A program made the position numbers and the translations under genes. DNA of 64,000 nucleotides from Neoarius graeffei (taxonomy: Eukaryota; Chordata; Actinopteri; Siluriformes; Ariidae): positions 13,040,798 through 13,104,797 of the forward strand of contig NC_083596.1 in the NCBI RefSeq assembly GCF_027579695.1. Reading direction: 5' to 3'. Under the pieces are notes generated by a model. It saw only the letters and a program-made list of their open reading frames with translations, had not been told where the DNA came from and ran no database searches. Shown here piece after piece: positions 11,568 through 21,747 of this stretch; the first letter of the stretch is position 1; every line of letters starts with the position of its first letter.

Positions 11568-11830
11568 ACCATGAGTTGGCCTAGTGGTTAGCGTGTCCAC
11601 CTCTCGATAGGGAGCTCAGGAGTTCTACTCACGGTCGGGTCATATCAAAGACCATCATAAAAATGGTACCGACTGCCATCTGGGGGATGCGAATGGGGAG
11701 TCAAACTCTCGCGGTTACCAGAGGACCAGCCCCCCACTGTAGCCCTAGCTATGTAATAGGCGAGAGGCCAAGGGCTATGGAAACGGAGATTGGTGCCGCC
11801 CTATGCACCACATGGCACGGGATTTGATTG
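11568..11830 (+). mobile_element. Second tRNA-derived SINE family (S2), copy 1
   Basis: A 263-bp insertion starting ACCATGAGTTGGCCTAGTGG (A-box-like TGGCCTAGTGG) and ending at GATTTGATTG. It is flanked by the 13-bp duplication AAACTTGGATTGT (11555-11567 and 11831-11843). It is inserted into an S1 SINE body. It differs from S1 outside the tRNA-like head. Confidence 0.82.
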
Positions 11831-12471
11831 AAACTTGGATTGTGTGGGTTTCACAGACACAGGGAGAACATGCAAACTCCACACAGAAAGGTCCTTGCCG
11901 GTCTTTCAGAACTCAGAACCTTATTGCTGTGAGGTGACACCACTGTGCCGCCCCACCACTGTAAATATAAAAAACAGTACTCCTATATGTGATAAATGCC
12001 CATCCATCCATTAGCTGCTTATCCTGTCCTACAGGGTCGCAGGAAAGCTGGAGCCTATCCCAGCTAACTATGGGCGAGAGGCAGGGTACACCCTGGAGAA
12101 GTCGCCAGGTCATCGCAGGGCTGACACATAGAGACAGACAACCATTCAATGTCACGGTCAATTTAGAGCCACCAATTAGCCTAACCTGCATGTCTTTGGA
12201 CTGTGGGGGAAACCGGAACACCTGGAGGAAACCCATGTAGCCTCGGGGAGAACAGGCAAACATGCCCTCCATTTATCCACCCATCCATCTAATCACTCCA
12301 TCAATCATAAATTCAGCTGAAACTCATTGTCTTACATGACATGCTATCCATCCAATCATTCACCCATCCATCAGTTCTCTTACCTGGCAGACCATCTATC
12401 CATCAATCTATCCTTAGACTGCACATATTGTCTAGATACCTGTTTATATTATCAGACATTGTTTGTATTTA

Positions 12472-12630
12472 CAGTACTGTGCAAAAGTGTTAGGCACATG
12501 TAAAGAAATGCTGTAGACCAAAAATGGCTTAAAATAATGAAATGAAATGTTTCAAAATAAAAAAAAATATTATAAACAGCAGAAAGCCATAATAAATTAA
12601 ACAAAGTCAATATTTGGTGTGAGACGACCC
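12472..12630 (+). mobile_element. Tc1/mariner-type MITE, family A copy 3 (5' fragment)
   Basis: It begins CAGTACTGTGCAAAAGTGTT after TA and matches family A up to GTGAGACGACCC, where an S1 SINE takes over. The 3' half is absent. Confidence 0.8.
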
Positions 12631-13232
12631 ATCCATCATCTGTAGCCGCTTATCCTGTGCAGGGACGCAGGCAAGCTGGAACCTATCCCAGCTGACTATG
12701 GGCAAGAGGCGGGGTACACCCTGGACAAGTCACCAGGTCATCACAGGGCTGACACAGAGACAAACAACCATTCACACTCACATTCACACCTACGGTCAAT
12801 TTAGAGCCACCAGTTAGCCTAACCTAAACTTGGATTGTAGGGGAAACCGGAGCACCTGGGGGAAACCCATGCAGACACGGGGAGAACGTGCAAACTCCAC
12901 ACAGAAAGGTCCTTGCTGGCCGCTGGGCTCGAACCCAGAACCTTCTTGCTGTGAGGTGGCACCACTGTAAATATAAAAAACAGTGCTCCTATATGTGATA
13001 AATGTCCATCCATCTATCCATTCGTTATCTGTAGCCACTTTTCCTGTTCTACAGGGTCGCAGGCAAGCTGGAGCCTATCCCAGCTGACTATGGGCGAGAG
13101 GCGGGGTACACCCTGGACAAGTCACCAGGTCATCACAGGGCTGACACATAGAGACAAACAACCATTAACACTCACATTCACACCTATGGTCAATTTAGAG
13201 CCACCAGTTAACCTAACCTAAACTTGGATTGT

Positions 13233-13500
13233 ACCATGAGTTGGCCTAGTGGTTAGCGTGTCCACCTCTCGATAGGGAGCTCACGAGTTCTACTCACGGT
13301 CAGGTCATACCAAAGACCATCATAAAAATGGTACCTACTGCCGTCTGGGGGATGCGACTGGGGAGTCAAACTCTCGCGGTTACCAGAGGACCAGCCCCCT
13401 ACTGTAGCCCTAGCTATGTAATAGGCGAGAGGCCAAGGGCTACGGAAATGGAGATTGGTGCTGCCCTATGCACCACATGGCATGGGAAGGACTTTGATTG
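13233..13500 (+). mobile_element. S2 SINE, copy 2
   Basis: A 268-bp copy with the same 13-bp flanks (AAACTTGGATTGT at 13220-13232 and 13501-13513) and the same position in an S1 body as copy 1. The two copies therefore descend from one insertion that was later duplicated with its surroundings; the spacing is about 1.67 kb. Confidence 0.82.
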
Positions 13501-13845
13501 AAACTTGGATTGTGTGGGTTTCACAGACCATATCCCTGGAGCCTATCCCAGCTGACTACGGGCGAGAGGCGGGGTACACCCTGGACAAGTCGCCAGGTCA
13601 TCACAGGGCTGACACATAGACACAGACAACCATTCACACTCACATTCACACCTACGGTCAATTTAGAGTCACCAGTTAACCTAACCTGCATGTCTTTGGA
13701 CTGTGGGGGAAACCGGAGCACCCGGAGGAAACCCACGCGGACACGGGGAGAACATGCAAACTCCACACAGAAAGGCCCTCGTCGGCCACTGGGCTTGAAC
13801 CCAGGACCTTCTTGCTGTGAGGTGGCACCACTTTCTCTCTCATCT

Positions 13846-14919
13846 CTCATAATCTCTAGCCGCTTTATCCTGTTCTACAGGGTCGCAGGCAAGCTGGAGC
13901 CTATCCCAGCTGACTAGGGGCGAAAGGCGGGGTACACCCTGGACAAGTCGCCAGGTCAGCACAGGGCTGACACATAGACACAGACAACCATTAACACTCA
14001 CATTCACGCCTACGGTCAATTTAGAGTCACCAGTTAACCTAACCTGGATGTCTTTGGACTGTGGGGGAAACCGGAGCACCCGGAGGAAACCCACGCGGAC
14101 ACGGGGAGAACATGCAAACTCCACACAGAAAGGCCCTCGTCGGCCACTGGGCTCGAACCCAGGACCTTTTTGCTGTGAGGTGGCACCACTTTCTCTCTCA
14201 TCTCTCATTATCTCTAGCCGCTTTATCCTGTTCTACAGGGTCGCAGGCAAGCTGGAGCCTATCCCAGCTGACTAGGGGCGAAAGGCGGGGTACACCCTGG
14301 ACAAGTCGCCAGGTCATCACAGGGCTGACACATAGACACAGACAACCATTAACACTCACATTCACGCCTACGGTCAATTTAGAGTCACCAGTTAACCTAA
14401 CCTGGATGTCTTTGGACTGTGGGGGAAACCGGAGCACCCGGAGGAAACCCACGCGGACACGGGGAGAACATGCAAACTCCACACAGAAAGGCCCTCGTCG
14501 GCCACTGGGCTCGAACCCAGGACCTTTTTGCTGTGAGGTGGCACCACTTTCTCTCTCATCTCTCATTATCTCTAGCCGCTTTATCCTGTTCTACAGGGTC
14601 GCAGGCAAGCTGGAGCCTATCCCAGCTGACTAGGGGCGAAAGGCGGGGTACACCCTGGACAAGTCGCCAGGTCATCACAGGGCTGACACATAGACACAGA
14701 CAACCATTAACACTCACATTCACGCCTACGGTCAATTTAGAGTCACCAGTTAACCTAACCTGGATGTCTTTGGACTGTGGGGGAAACCGGAGCACCCGGA
14801 GGAAACCCACGCGGACACGGGGAGAACATGCAAACTCCACACAGAAAGGCCCTCGTCGGCCACTGGGCTCGAACCCAGGACCTTTTTGCTGTGAGGTGGC
14901 ACCACTTTCTCTCTCATCT
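13846..14919 (-). repeat. Tandem array of 358-bp SINE units
   Basis: Three consecutive head-to-tail S1 units (13846-14203, 14204-14561, 14562-14919) that look all but identical by eye, plus flanking partial units (13535-13845, 14920-15235). Each unit ends with the linker CACTTTCTCTCTCATCTCTC. Units 2 and 3 show no difference that I could find; unit 1 has about two. Confidence 0.9.
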
Positions 14920-15359
14920 CCTCTAGCCGCTTTATCCTGTTCTACAGGGTCGCAGGCAAGCTGGAGCCTATCCCAGCTGACTACGGGCGAAAGGCGGGGT
15001 ACACCCTGGACAAGTCGCCAGGTCATCACAGGGCTGACACATAGACACAGACAACCATTCACACTCACATTCACACCTACGCTCAATTTAGAGTCACCAG
15101 TTAACCTAACCTGCATGTCTTTCGAGGAAACCCACGCGGACAACATGCAAACTCCGCACAGAAAGGCCCTTGTCGGCCACTGGGCTCGAACCCAGGACCT
15201 TCTTGCTGTGAGGCGACAGCGCTAACCACTACGCCACCATGTGATAAATGTCAGTAAGTGTAAAAAATAAATTAACAACAAAAAAAAAGCAGCTCGTTGT
15301 GAATATACAAAATATAAACAGTGTAGGTTAAGCGCTATAGGTCGAATCGAAAATTAGCC

Positions 15360-15689
15360 CCGCCTCTCGTGTCGAGGCCCCGCCTCCACCTGTCTACGGT
15401 GAGCGGAAGCAAAGATGGCGGCGTTTGTGTAACACAGGGCGGCTGAGGATCAGCGTCAACACGCATAGGTGGTTGAAAACACACTTTGCAGCTGTGGATA
15501 TTATATATTTAATGGTGTATGTGTATATATTTACAGGTATTAAAGTGTATCTGTGTGTAACGCGGTGTGTTTCTGCTGTAGCGTTACACCGATAATGACA
15601 GAGCAATAACAACACAGGAGGAGGGAAGGAGAGAGTGCTGCTGGAGACGAGATTTGAAGGTTCTTCTGGGTTTCAGAAATGGGTTTCAG
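15360..15689 (+). promoter_or_regulatory. Candidate promoter and non-coding first exon (possibly dqx1)
   Basis: A GC-richer, CpG-containing block in AT-rich surroundings. AAGATGGCGGC at about 15412-15422 matches the YY1 motif found just downstream of many vertebrate transcription starts, on the + strand. The short ORF after it (MAAFV) would be an upstream ORF. TTTCAG|GTAAAG at 15689/15690 is a plausible donor. The next clear downstream + strand gene is dqx1, whose first coding exon has a splice acceptor, so dqx1 needs an upstream exon. The link is inference. Confidence 0.45.
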
Positions 15690-15792
15690 GTAAAGTAACA
15701 TCATTTGTGATATTTTAGTGTTCCTAAAGATAAAAATATCCTTGAATTAAAGAGTGTCATTGTGCTTTTCTAACGCTCTTCGTGACACGTAG

Positions 15793-15837
15793 GCTGTTGC
15801 CATGGCTTCGTCCACCCTGGACCTGGAGGCTGCTTTG
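15793..15837 (+). other. Possible small exon
   Basis: CACGTAG|G at 15792/15793 and TTTG|GTAC at 15837/15838 bound a 45-bp block with GTTGCCATGG at the ATG (15802). It would encode MASSTLDLEAAL. Joined to an acceptor at 27000/27001 it would stay in frame with dqx1, but the acceptor at 26973 would give an early stop. Splice signals alone support it. Confidence 0.25.
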
Positions 15838-16116
15838 GTACTATTCCCACAGAGGATTTATTATTATTATTATTATTTGCAAACAAATCACCTAAAGATA
15901 CGAGTTTGTCCTATATATGAACAAATATATCGGTTTTGTATTCACTTCACGTCCCTATTTTTGGTGCGTTTACTTCAAACTGTAACTAAACTAGTGACAT
16001 TTGCTCATTTAGGCTGTCTGTGGTGGCTCCTTTTTGGTAAACTTTAAATATAATTTGCTTTTTAAACACTATTTGATTATAGCTCGTTGTTTTTAATGAA
16101 TATAATGTCATTTCGG

Positions 16117-16434
16117 GGCTGCACAGTGGTGTAGTGGTTAGCGCTGTTGCCTCACAGCAAGAAGGTCCGGGTTCGAGCCCAGTGGCCGGCGAGGGCCTTT
16201 CTGTGCGGAGTTTGCATGTTCTCCCCGTGTCCAGTTTAACTGGCGACTCTAAATTGACCGTAGGTGTGAATGTGAGTGTGAATGGTTGTCTGTGTCTATG
16301 TGTCAGCCCTGTGATGACCTGGCGACTTGTCCAGGGTGTACCCCGCCTTTCGCCCGTAGTCAGCTGGGATAGGCTCCAGCTTGTCTGTGACCCTGTAGAA
16401 CAGGATAAAGCGGCTAGAGATAATGAGATGAGAT
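16117..16434 (+). mobile_element. S1 SINE (internally deleted)
   Basis: An S1 copy in forward orientation lacking about 50 bp of the body (CCCCGTGTCCAGTTTAACTG). The identical deletion is shared with the copy at 16852-17163, so both descend from the tandem duplication. Confidence 0.88.
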
Positions 16435-16851
16435 GAAAGTATGTCCCTTTAAAAAGAAAAAATAATAACAAAACACGTCTGGAAAAATCCCAAGGGAGTC
16501 TGGAGCCAGGTTCGTGATGTCATGTACGGATCCGCCAGCAGGCTGCGAGAGCTTGCACGGTTTCAGTGCACAGCCTGTGTAGACCAAGTTTAGCAGCTAG
16601 CGATTTTGCATTAAAATATGGAATTGTTACCTGAGCGCAATTTAAGGGTTGCACGGTGGTGTAGTGGTTAGCACGGTTGCCTCACAGCAATAAGGTTCTT
16701 GGTTCGGACCCAGCGGCCAGCCTTTTTGTGTGGAGTTTGCTCATTTAGGCTGTCTGTGGTGGCTCCTTTTTGGTAAACTTTAAATATAATTTGATTTTTA
16801 AACACTATTTGATTATAGCTCGTTGTTTTTAATGAATATAATGTCATTTCG

Positions 16852-17163
16852 GGGTGGCACGGTGGTGTAGTGGTTAGCGCTGTCGCCTCACAGCTAGAAG
16901 GTCCGGGTTCGAGCCCAGTGGCCGGCGAGGGCCTTTCTGTGCAGAGTTTGCATGTTCTCCCCGTGTCCAGTTTAACTGGCGACTCTAAATTGACCGTAGG
17001 TGTGAATGTGAGTGTGAATGGTTGTCTATGTGTCAGCCCTGTAATGACCTGGCGACTTGTCCAGGGTGTACCCCGCCTTTCACCCGTAGTCAGCTGGGAT
17101 AGGCTCCAGCTTGCCTGCGACCCTGTAGAACAGGATAAAGCGGCTAGAGATAATGAGATGAGA
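16852..17163 (+). mobile_element. S1 SINE (duplicate of 16117-16434)
   Basis: Same orientation, same internal deletion and same flanks as the copy 736 bp upstream. Confidence 0.88.
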
Positions 17164-17428
17164 TGAAAGTATGTCCCTTTACACACTCATCCAGAAGGGT
17201 AATTTTGCACAAGGCCATCTGTCTACAGCAGAAAAAGAAAAAATAATAACAAAACACGTCTGGAAAAATCCCAAGGGAGTCTGGAGCCAGGTTCGTGATG
17301 TCATGTACGGATCCGCCAGCAGGCTGCGAGAGCTTGCACGGTTTCAGTGCACAGCCTGTGTAGACCAAGTTTAGCAGCTAGCGATTTTGCATTGAAATAT
17401 GGAATTGTCACCTGAGCGCAATTTAAGG

Positions 17429-17775
17429 GTTGCACGGTGGTGTAGTGGTTAGCACGGTTGCCTCACAGCAAGAAGGTTCTTGGTTCGGACCCAGCGGCCA
17501 GCCTTTTTGTGTGGAGTTTGCATGCTCTCTCCGTGTCTGTGTGGGTTTCCTCCGGGTGCTCCGGTTTCCCCCACAGTCCAAAGACATGCAGTTCGGTTAA
17601 CGTGGGGTGGCCTTGAGCGAGATCCCTAACCCCTGACTGCTCCCTGGGCGCTCTAGTATGGCTGCCCACTGCTCTGGGTGTGTGTGTGTGTGTGTGTTCA
17701 CTGCTTCAGATGGGTTAAATGCAGCGGATGAATTTCAATGTGCATGTGACAAATAAAGGTTTCTTCTTCTATTAA
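17429..17775 (+). mobile_element. SINE with S1-like head and a different tail
   Basis: The tRNA-like head (GTTGCACGGTGGTGTAGTGG) and body to the CCAAAGACATGCAG block are S1-like. The 3' part is different (GTGGGGTGGCCTTGAGCGAG, a TG microsatellite, then GTGACAAATAAAGG and TTCTTCTTC). It looks like a SINE that uses another LINE tail. Confidence 0.7.
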
Positions 17776-18037
17776 CCCCTACTTTAGCTATGCTATTAAC
17801 TGAAAGTGCATATCCTGGCCCAATTTAATTTTTTTTAATATGAAAGTATGCCCCTTTACACACTCATCCAGAAGGGTAATTTTTCACAAGGCCATCTGTC
17901 TACAGCAGAAAAAAACAAAACGCATCTGGAAAAATCCCAAGGGAGTCTGGAGCCAGATTTGTGACGTCACGTGCGGATCCACCAGCAGGCTGCGAGAGCT
18001 TTGCACGGTTTCAGTGCACAGCCTGTGTAGACCAAGC

Positions 18038-18589
18038 TTAACAGCTAGCGATTTTGCATTGAAATATGGAATTGTCACCTGAGCGCAATGTTACTGCACC
18101 TTTGGATGAAGAATATAATGAGATGTCAGAATTATTTCTTACCCTTGCAACAGTCAACTTGTGAATTGCTGATTTTCTTGGTCTTTTTCTCGGCTCTGCT
18201 TGGTCCTCGACTTCGAGGGCCTCAGTGGATGCGGCACTTCGCCTTCTGTCAGGGGAGACGAGCTCGATTGGCTCCTTGGTGACGCTGAGACAGATGGAGA
18301 CGGTGTTGCTTTGGGCATTCTGACAGATGGAACTGGTTTGTTTTTTTTTCAGATCAAGTTGCCTCGCGAAGCCCATTTCCCACTGCAAATAGTTCTCAAA
18401 GTCATCGGGCCTTATGAAGTGAGCACTGCAAATAATGCTGTAGTCTGTAGCATGTAGCCAATTTTTCCAGGTGCCTCGCACGAAGCGCTCCCATTTCTCT
18501 CTCATTGTCCGGTATTTTGGAAAACGATGAGTACTAATCCCATCAAGATTGGTGTTGCTACACCCTCCTACGATACATCTGTTAACCAT
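18038..18589 (-). CDS. THAP-domain protein ORF (183 aa)
   Basis: The frame opens further upstream (18634), but MVNRCIVGGCSN at 18589 is the natural THAP start. The domain spans roughly residues 1-90: C5 and C10, then WERFVRG and KNW, then CSAHF and a later FARQL, matching the C2CH zinc-coordinating DNA-binding THAP module found in THAP genes and P-element transposases. The C-terminal part is low-complexity with a basic stretch (EPRKRPRKS) that could be a nuclear signal. GTAAGA at about 18143 could be a donor, so the last 30 or so residues may be intronic. No P-type transposase domain is seen nearby. It may be a mobile-element-derived or locally duplicated THAP gene; whether it is expressed is unknown. 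Confidence 0.6.
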   Translation of the reverse strand: MVNRCIVGGCSNTNLDGISTHRFPKYRTMREKWERFVRGTWKNWLHATDYSIICSAHFIRPDDFENYLQWEMGFARQLDLKKKQTSSICQNAQSNTVSICLSVTKEPIELVSPDRRRSAASTEALEVEDQAEPRKRPRKSAIHKLTVARVRNNSDISLYSSSKGAVTLRSGDNSIFQCKIASC

Positions 18590-19019
18590 TTTAATAACTG
18601 CACGATAACGTTGAAGAAATTTGCAGAAAACCACCAGGTCGTTTTCTCATAAACAAACCAGCACTGACATAGGATTCAGAAGGAGGCGTCCCGCACGTGA
18701 CGTCACAAAAATCAATGTTTGCCGGGAAATCCAAATGCCAAGTTTTTTCAGAGGCGGACCAATTCGCCTCAAATGGCTTGCTTTCAACTGAATTTTTCTG
18801 GTATTGCGCAAGGTAAAAAAATTGCACAAAATGCAAAATGTTACAGATATTTGACCAAAGTTTAATATAAAATAGGAGAATTACATTGATCTCGCTCCTG
18901 AATTTACCCGTGATATGCACTTTAACATGTCCCATGAGTCTGCTTATAGGAGTCATGGAGTACGTGTTTTTTTTTTTTTCCCCATAGTGACTTCCTCATG
19001 TCAGTTTGTGAACCTAAAA

Positions 19020-19165
19020 AAATCCTGCGGTCATTTCATTTTTTTTTTGGTAAGGGGGATAACCTGGAGTATATTTTAAAATCGGAACACACTTTCCCTC
19101 GGTAATAAGCATAAACATGTCTGAAAGCGACTTCTTTAGTCTCGTCCATTTCTTTCAAACCCCTT
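19020..19165 (-). repeat. Inverted copy of a segment at about 20010-20110
   Basis: CACTTTCCCTCGGTAATAAG and the following GTCTGAAAGCGACTTCTTTA recur in reverse at about 20010-20110 and again forward at about 21365-21440. It belongs to the inverted-repeat complex that continues to 21.53 kb. Confidence 0.75.
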
Positions 19166-19184
19166 TGGTACAATTTGGTAAGTC

Positions 19185-19800
19185 AGGTTTATTTGTATAG
19201 CGCTTTTAACAATAGACAAAGCAGCTTTACAGAATTTTAATGACTTTAAACATGAGCTAATTTTATCCCTAATCTATCCCCAATGAGTAAACCTGTGGCG
19301 ATGGTGGCAAGGAAAAACTCCCTCAGACGACATGAGGAAGAAACCTCTAGAGGAACCAGACTCAAAAGGGAACCCATCCTCATTTGGGCAACAACAGACA
19401 ACATGACTATAACATTAACAGTCCTAACATAAAGTCAGTTTCGTTGATGTTATAACTCTTCATTGATGGAAACTTGAGTGCAAAACTGTTCATGACAACT
19501 GCAGTCCTAAAGTTAGCAAGTCAACTGTCGTCCTCAGCCATAAAAGCATGACCGTAAGAGTCCAGAGCGTCCTCCAGGTGTGACTTTCAACTGTCCGTAT
19601 GGCCCCGTCCTCCACAGGAGCAATGTGATGAGACTCCGACCAGACATAGGGCATCAGGATGGATCAGGCAGGTCTGAGGAGCAGAAGAGATCAGCATCTC
19701 GATCTCGGGATTGACATGTAACTCAGAGGGACAGATTTTTTTTGGGGGGGGGGAGAGAGAGAGAAAAAAAACACAGGTTGTTAGGCATGCCCAATGTCAC
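19185..19800. mobile_element. Interspersed repeat, probable LINE 3' region
   Basis: It begins with GTTTATTTGTATAGCGCTTT, a motif common at the ends of fish interspersed repeats, and continues with AGCAGCTTTACAG, GGCAAGGAAAAACTCCCTC and AGGAAGAAACCTC. No reverse-transcriptase frame is present. The family assignment is from memory and uncertain. Confidence 0.5.
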
Positions 19801-19904
19801 CTGAATAAGTAGGAACTGTATACATTTTTAGGCTGAGTACAAGCAGGGACTCCGGCAAAACTACCAAAGGGGGTATTGGTATCCCCTTTGGTACAATTTC
19901 TTTT

Positions 19905-21530
19905 ACTGTCATCATGTTGTAAGAATGAGTGTAACAATAGCGCACTGCGCATATAGGTGTTCCTATTAATGTGGCCGGTGAGTGTATACAATTCGGCTCA
20001 CCAATCGAAATAAATGGACGAGACTAAAGAAATCACTTTCAGACATGTTTATGCTTATTACCAAGGGAAAGTGTGTTCCTATTTTAAAATATGCTCCAGG
20101 TTATCCTCCTTTCTTCGGCCAGTGCTCCCATGTGTGATGTAGATGTGACGCACTTCCGAGTTGTTACGGGAAGTCATCGAAAAAAGTATTGAGACCACTG
20201 AGCTCTAGCGTCAGGCCATTTCCGGGAAATAAGCATTTCGGTCATGGCGATAGTGTGTGAATGTCAGCCTCGGTTCGGGGGTTTCAGTTTCGAAAACGGT
20301 AAGAGTAGAATAATATAAAGTACAGACACTTGGTATATTTTACTTCTGTGACTTTTAAATTGTTCATTTTTGGATTACGCTTCATTTTTGTGGCAACTGC
20401 CTCATGGAGTAAATATATCTGCTATATTTACTGTATGGACATGGTATCAGAAAACAATTTTATTTATAAGCAGTGGCCACATGGACCCATAGGGTACTTA
20501 TTTTTGTATGCGTGTCCTTGTGCACACTTGGGCTACACAGTGGTTAGCGCTGTTGCTTCAGAGCAAGAAGGTTTCGGGTTCGAACCTCATGGCCGACGGG
20601 GGGCCTTTCTCTGTGGAGTTTGCATGTTCTCTCCGTGTCTGTGTGGGTTTCCTCTGGGTGCTCTGGTTTCCTTCTAGAGTTTAAAGACATGCAGATTAGG
20701 TAAAATACCCAGCCACTGGGGTTGCACAAACCAGTGCATACTTAGTTCCCATCCCAAGCCCGGATAGATTGGGGAGGGTTGTGGCAGGAAGGACATCCGG
20801 TGTAAAACCTAGGCCAAATCAAATATGTTGAACAGATCCACTGTGGTGGCCCTGAACAGGAGCAGCCGGAAGAAGACGATGACGACGACTTGTGTCCTTG
20901 TGCAAAAGGGTTAGGCAAATGCCAATAAATACTGTCGAGCAAAGATGCCTTCAGAGGTACTGAAACTATTAAGTACTGTATCTATATTAAACAATATTAT
21001 TAAGGGCAGTAAACAGTAATAAATAAAACATATGTGGTGTGATTCTCATTTCTTTAAAAACAAGTGTTGCCAGGCAAACCAAACCGTGCCTGGTAGCACT
21101 TATGATGAATGTCAAGGAAGATATTGTGGGAAAAAAAAAAAAAATAGGTACCCTATGGGTGATAAATAAAATTGTTTGTTTTCTGATACCATGTCCATAC
21201 AGTAAATATAGCATATATATATTTACTCTGAGGCAGAAGAGTATTCTACTCTTGCCTCTTACAGTCTTCGAAACTGAAACCTCCGAACCGAGGCTGACAT
21301 GCACACGCTGCTGCCATGACCAAAACTCTTATTGCCCGGAAATGGCCCGGCGCTAGAGCTCAGTGGAACGCACTTTCCCTCTGTAATAAGCATAAACACG
21401 TCTGAAAGTGATTTCTTTAGTCCATTTATTTCGAATGGTGAACCGAATTATATACACTCACCGGACATTTTAATCAGAACACGTGTATGCGCAGTGCACG
21501 ATCATTACACTCTTACAGCATGATGACGTA
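19905..21530. repeat. Large inverted-repeat element with SINE in its loop
   Basis: The left arm (about 19905-20508) and right arm (about 21140-21530) match in reverse along most of their length. Shared blocks are GTGAGTGTATACAATTCGG at the outside, GAGCTCTAGCG, GTCAGCCTCGGTTCG and CATGGTATCAGAAAAC on the inside. The right arm lacks about 80 bp present on the left. The loop contains a SINE (20524-20890) and AT-rich DNA resembling the family A MITE 5' half. A related short piece is at about 24550-24690. Confidence 0.75.
20524..20890 (+). mobile_element. SINE with S1-like head and an RTE-like tail
   Basis: An S1-like head and body, then a distinct 3' part (GGGAGGGTTGTGGCAGGAAG, GAACAGGAGCAGCCGGAAG, then GAAGACGATGACGACGAC), a type of tail shared with RTE-class LINEs. 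Flanked by the duplication TGTCCTTGTGCA (about 20512-20523 and 20892-20903). Confidence 0.75.
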
Positions 21531-21747
21531 GTGGCTAGCACCTCTATATTAGGCAGTAGACACAACAAAAACGTTTTTGACCTTTTTGGTGACCTTGACT
21601 GGATGACCCTCAAAATGTTGGTGGTTCTATTTGAGACCAATGCCCATCTATCCTGAAGGTTCATGAAGATTGATCCGTAATATCGTTAACAAAGAAACCT
21701 GACTGAAAACGATACCTCGCCCCGTTTACTCTGTAGCAGGCGAGGTA

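Larger units (their letters stand above)
10205..15235 (-). repeat. SINE-derived array (S1 copies, duplicated blocks)
   Basis: About 5 kb made almost wholly of reverse-oriented S1 SINE copies, whole or partial: about 10205-10330, 10370-10730, 11335-11945 (interrupted), 11996-12265, 12630-12965, 13005-13530 (interrupted), 13535-13845, and tandem units to 15235. Between units recurs a linker reading CACTGTAAATATAAAAAACAG and then GTGATAAATGTCCATCC. The long open frames across this block, including one of 268 codons, are read-through of the SINE and not genes. Confidence 0.9.
16009..17430. repeat. ~736-bp tandem duplication carrying an S1 SINE
   Basis: The stretch from CATTTAGGCTGTCTGTGG (about 16006) recurs at about 16742 with the same SINE insertion and the same downstream segment, offset by 736 bp. 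The first copy lacks about 60 bp between GTATGTCCCTTTA and the AAAAAGAAAAAATAATAAC block. Confidence 0.85.
16470..18090 (-). repeat. Three copies of the THAP-locus 3' segment
   Basis: A ~200-260-bp segment occurs at about 16470-16640, 17166-17430 and 17838-18090, all in the same orientation. It is marked by AAAATCCCAAGGGAGTCTGG, the CCAGCAGGCTGCGAGAGC block and AGCTAGCGATTTTGCATT. Only the third is next to the THAP ORF (18038-18589). The other two are separated from it by SINE material. Confidence 0.75.

Noticed and set aside
14061-15225. Long open frames of 190-268 codons, with matching frames on the other strand
   Set aside because: They run through tandem SINE copies; the same peptide ([14 protein letters not shown] and similar) occurs at every S1 SINE in the window. 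Not a protein gene.
13846-15235. CRISPR-like array
   Set aside because: The regular spacing comes from tandem SINE units without unique spacers, and the organism is a vertebrate.
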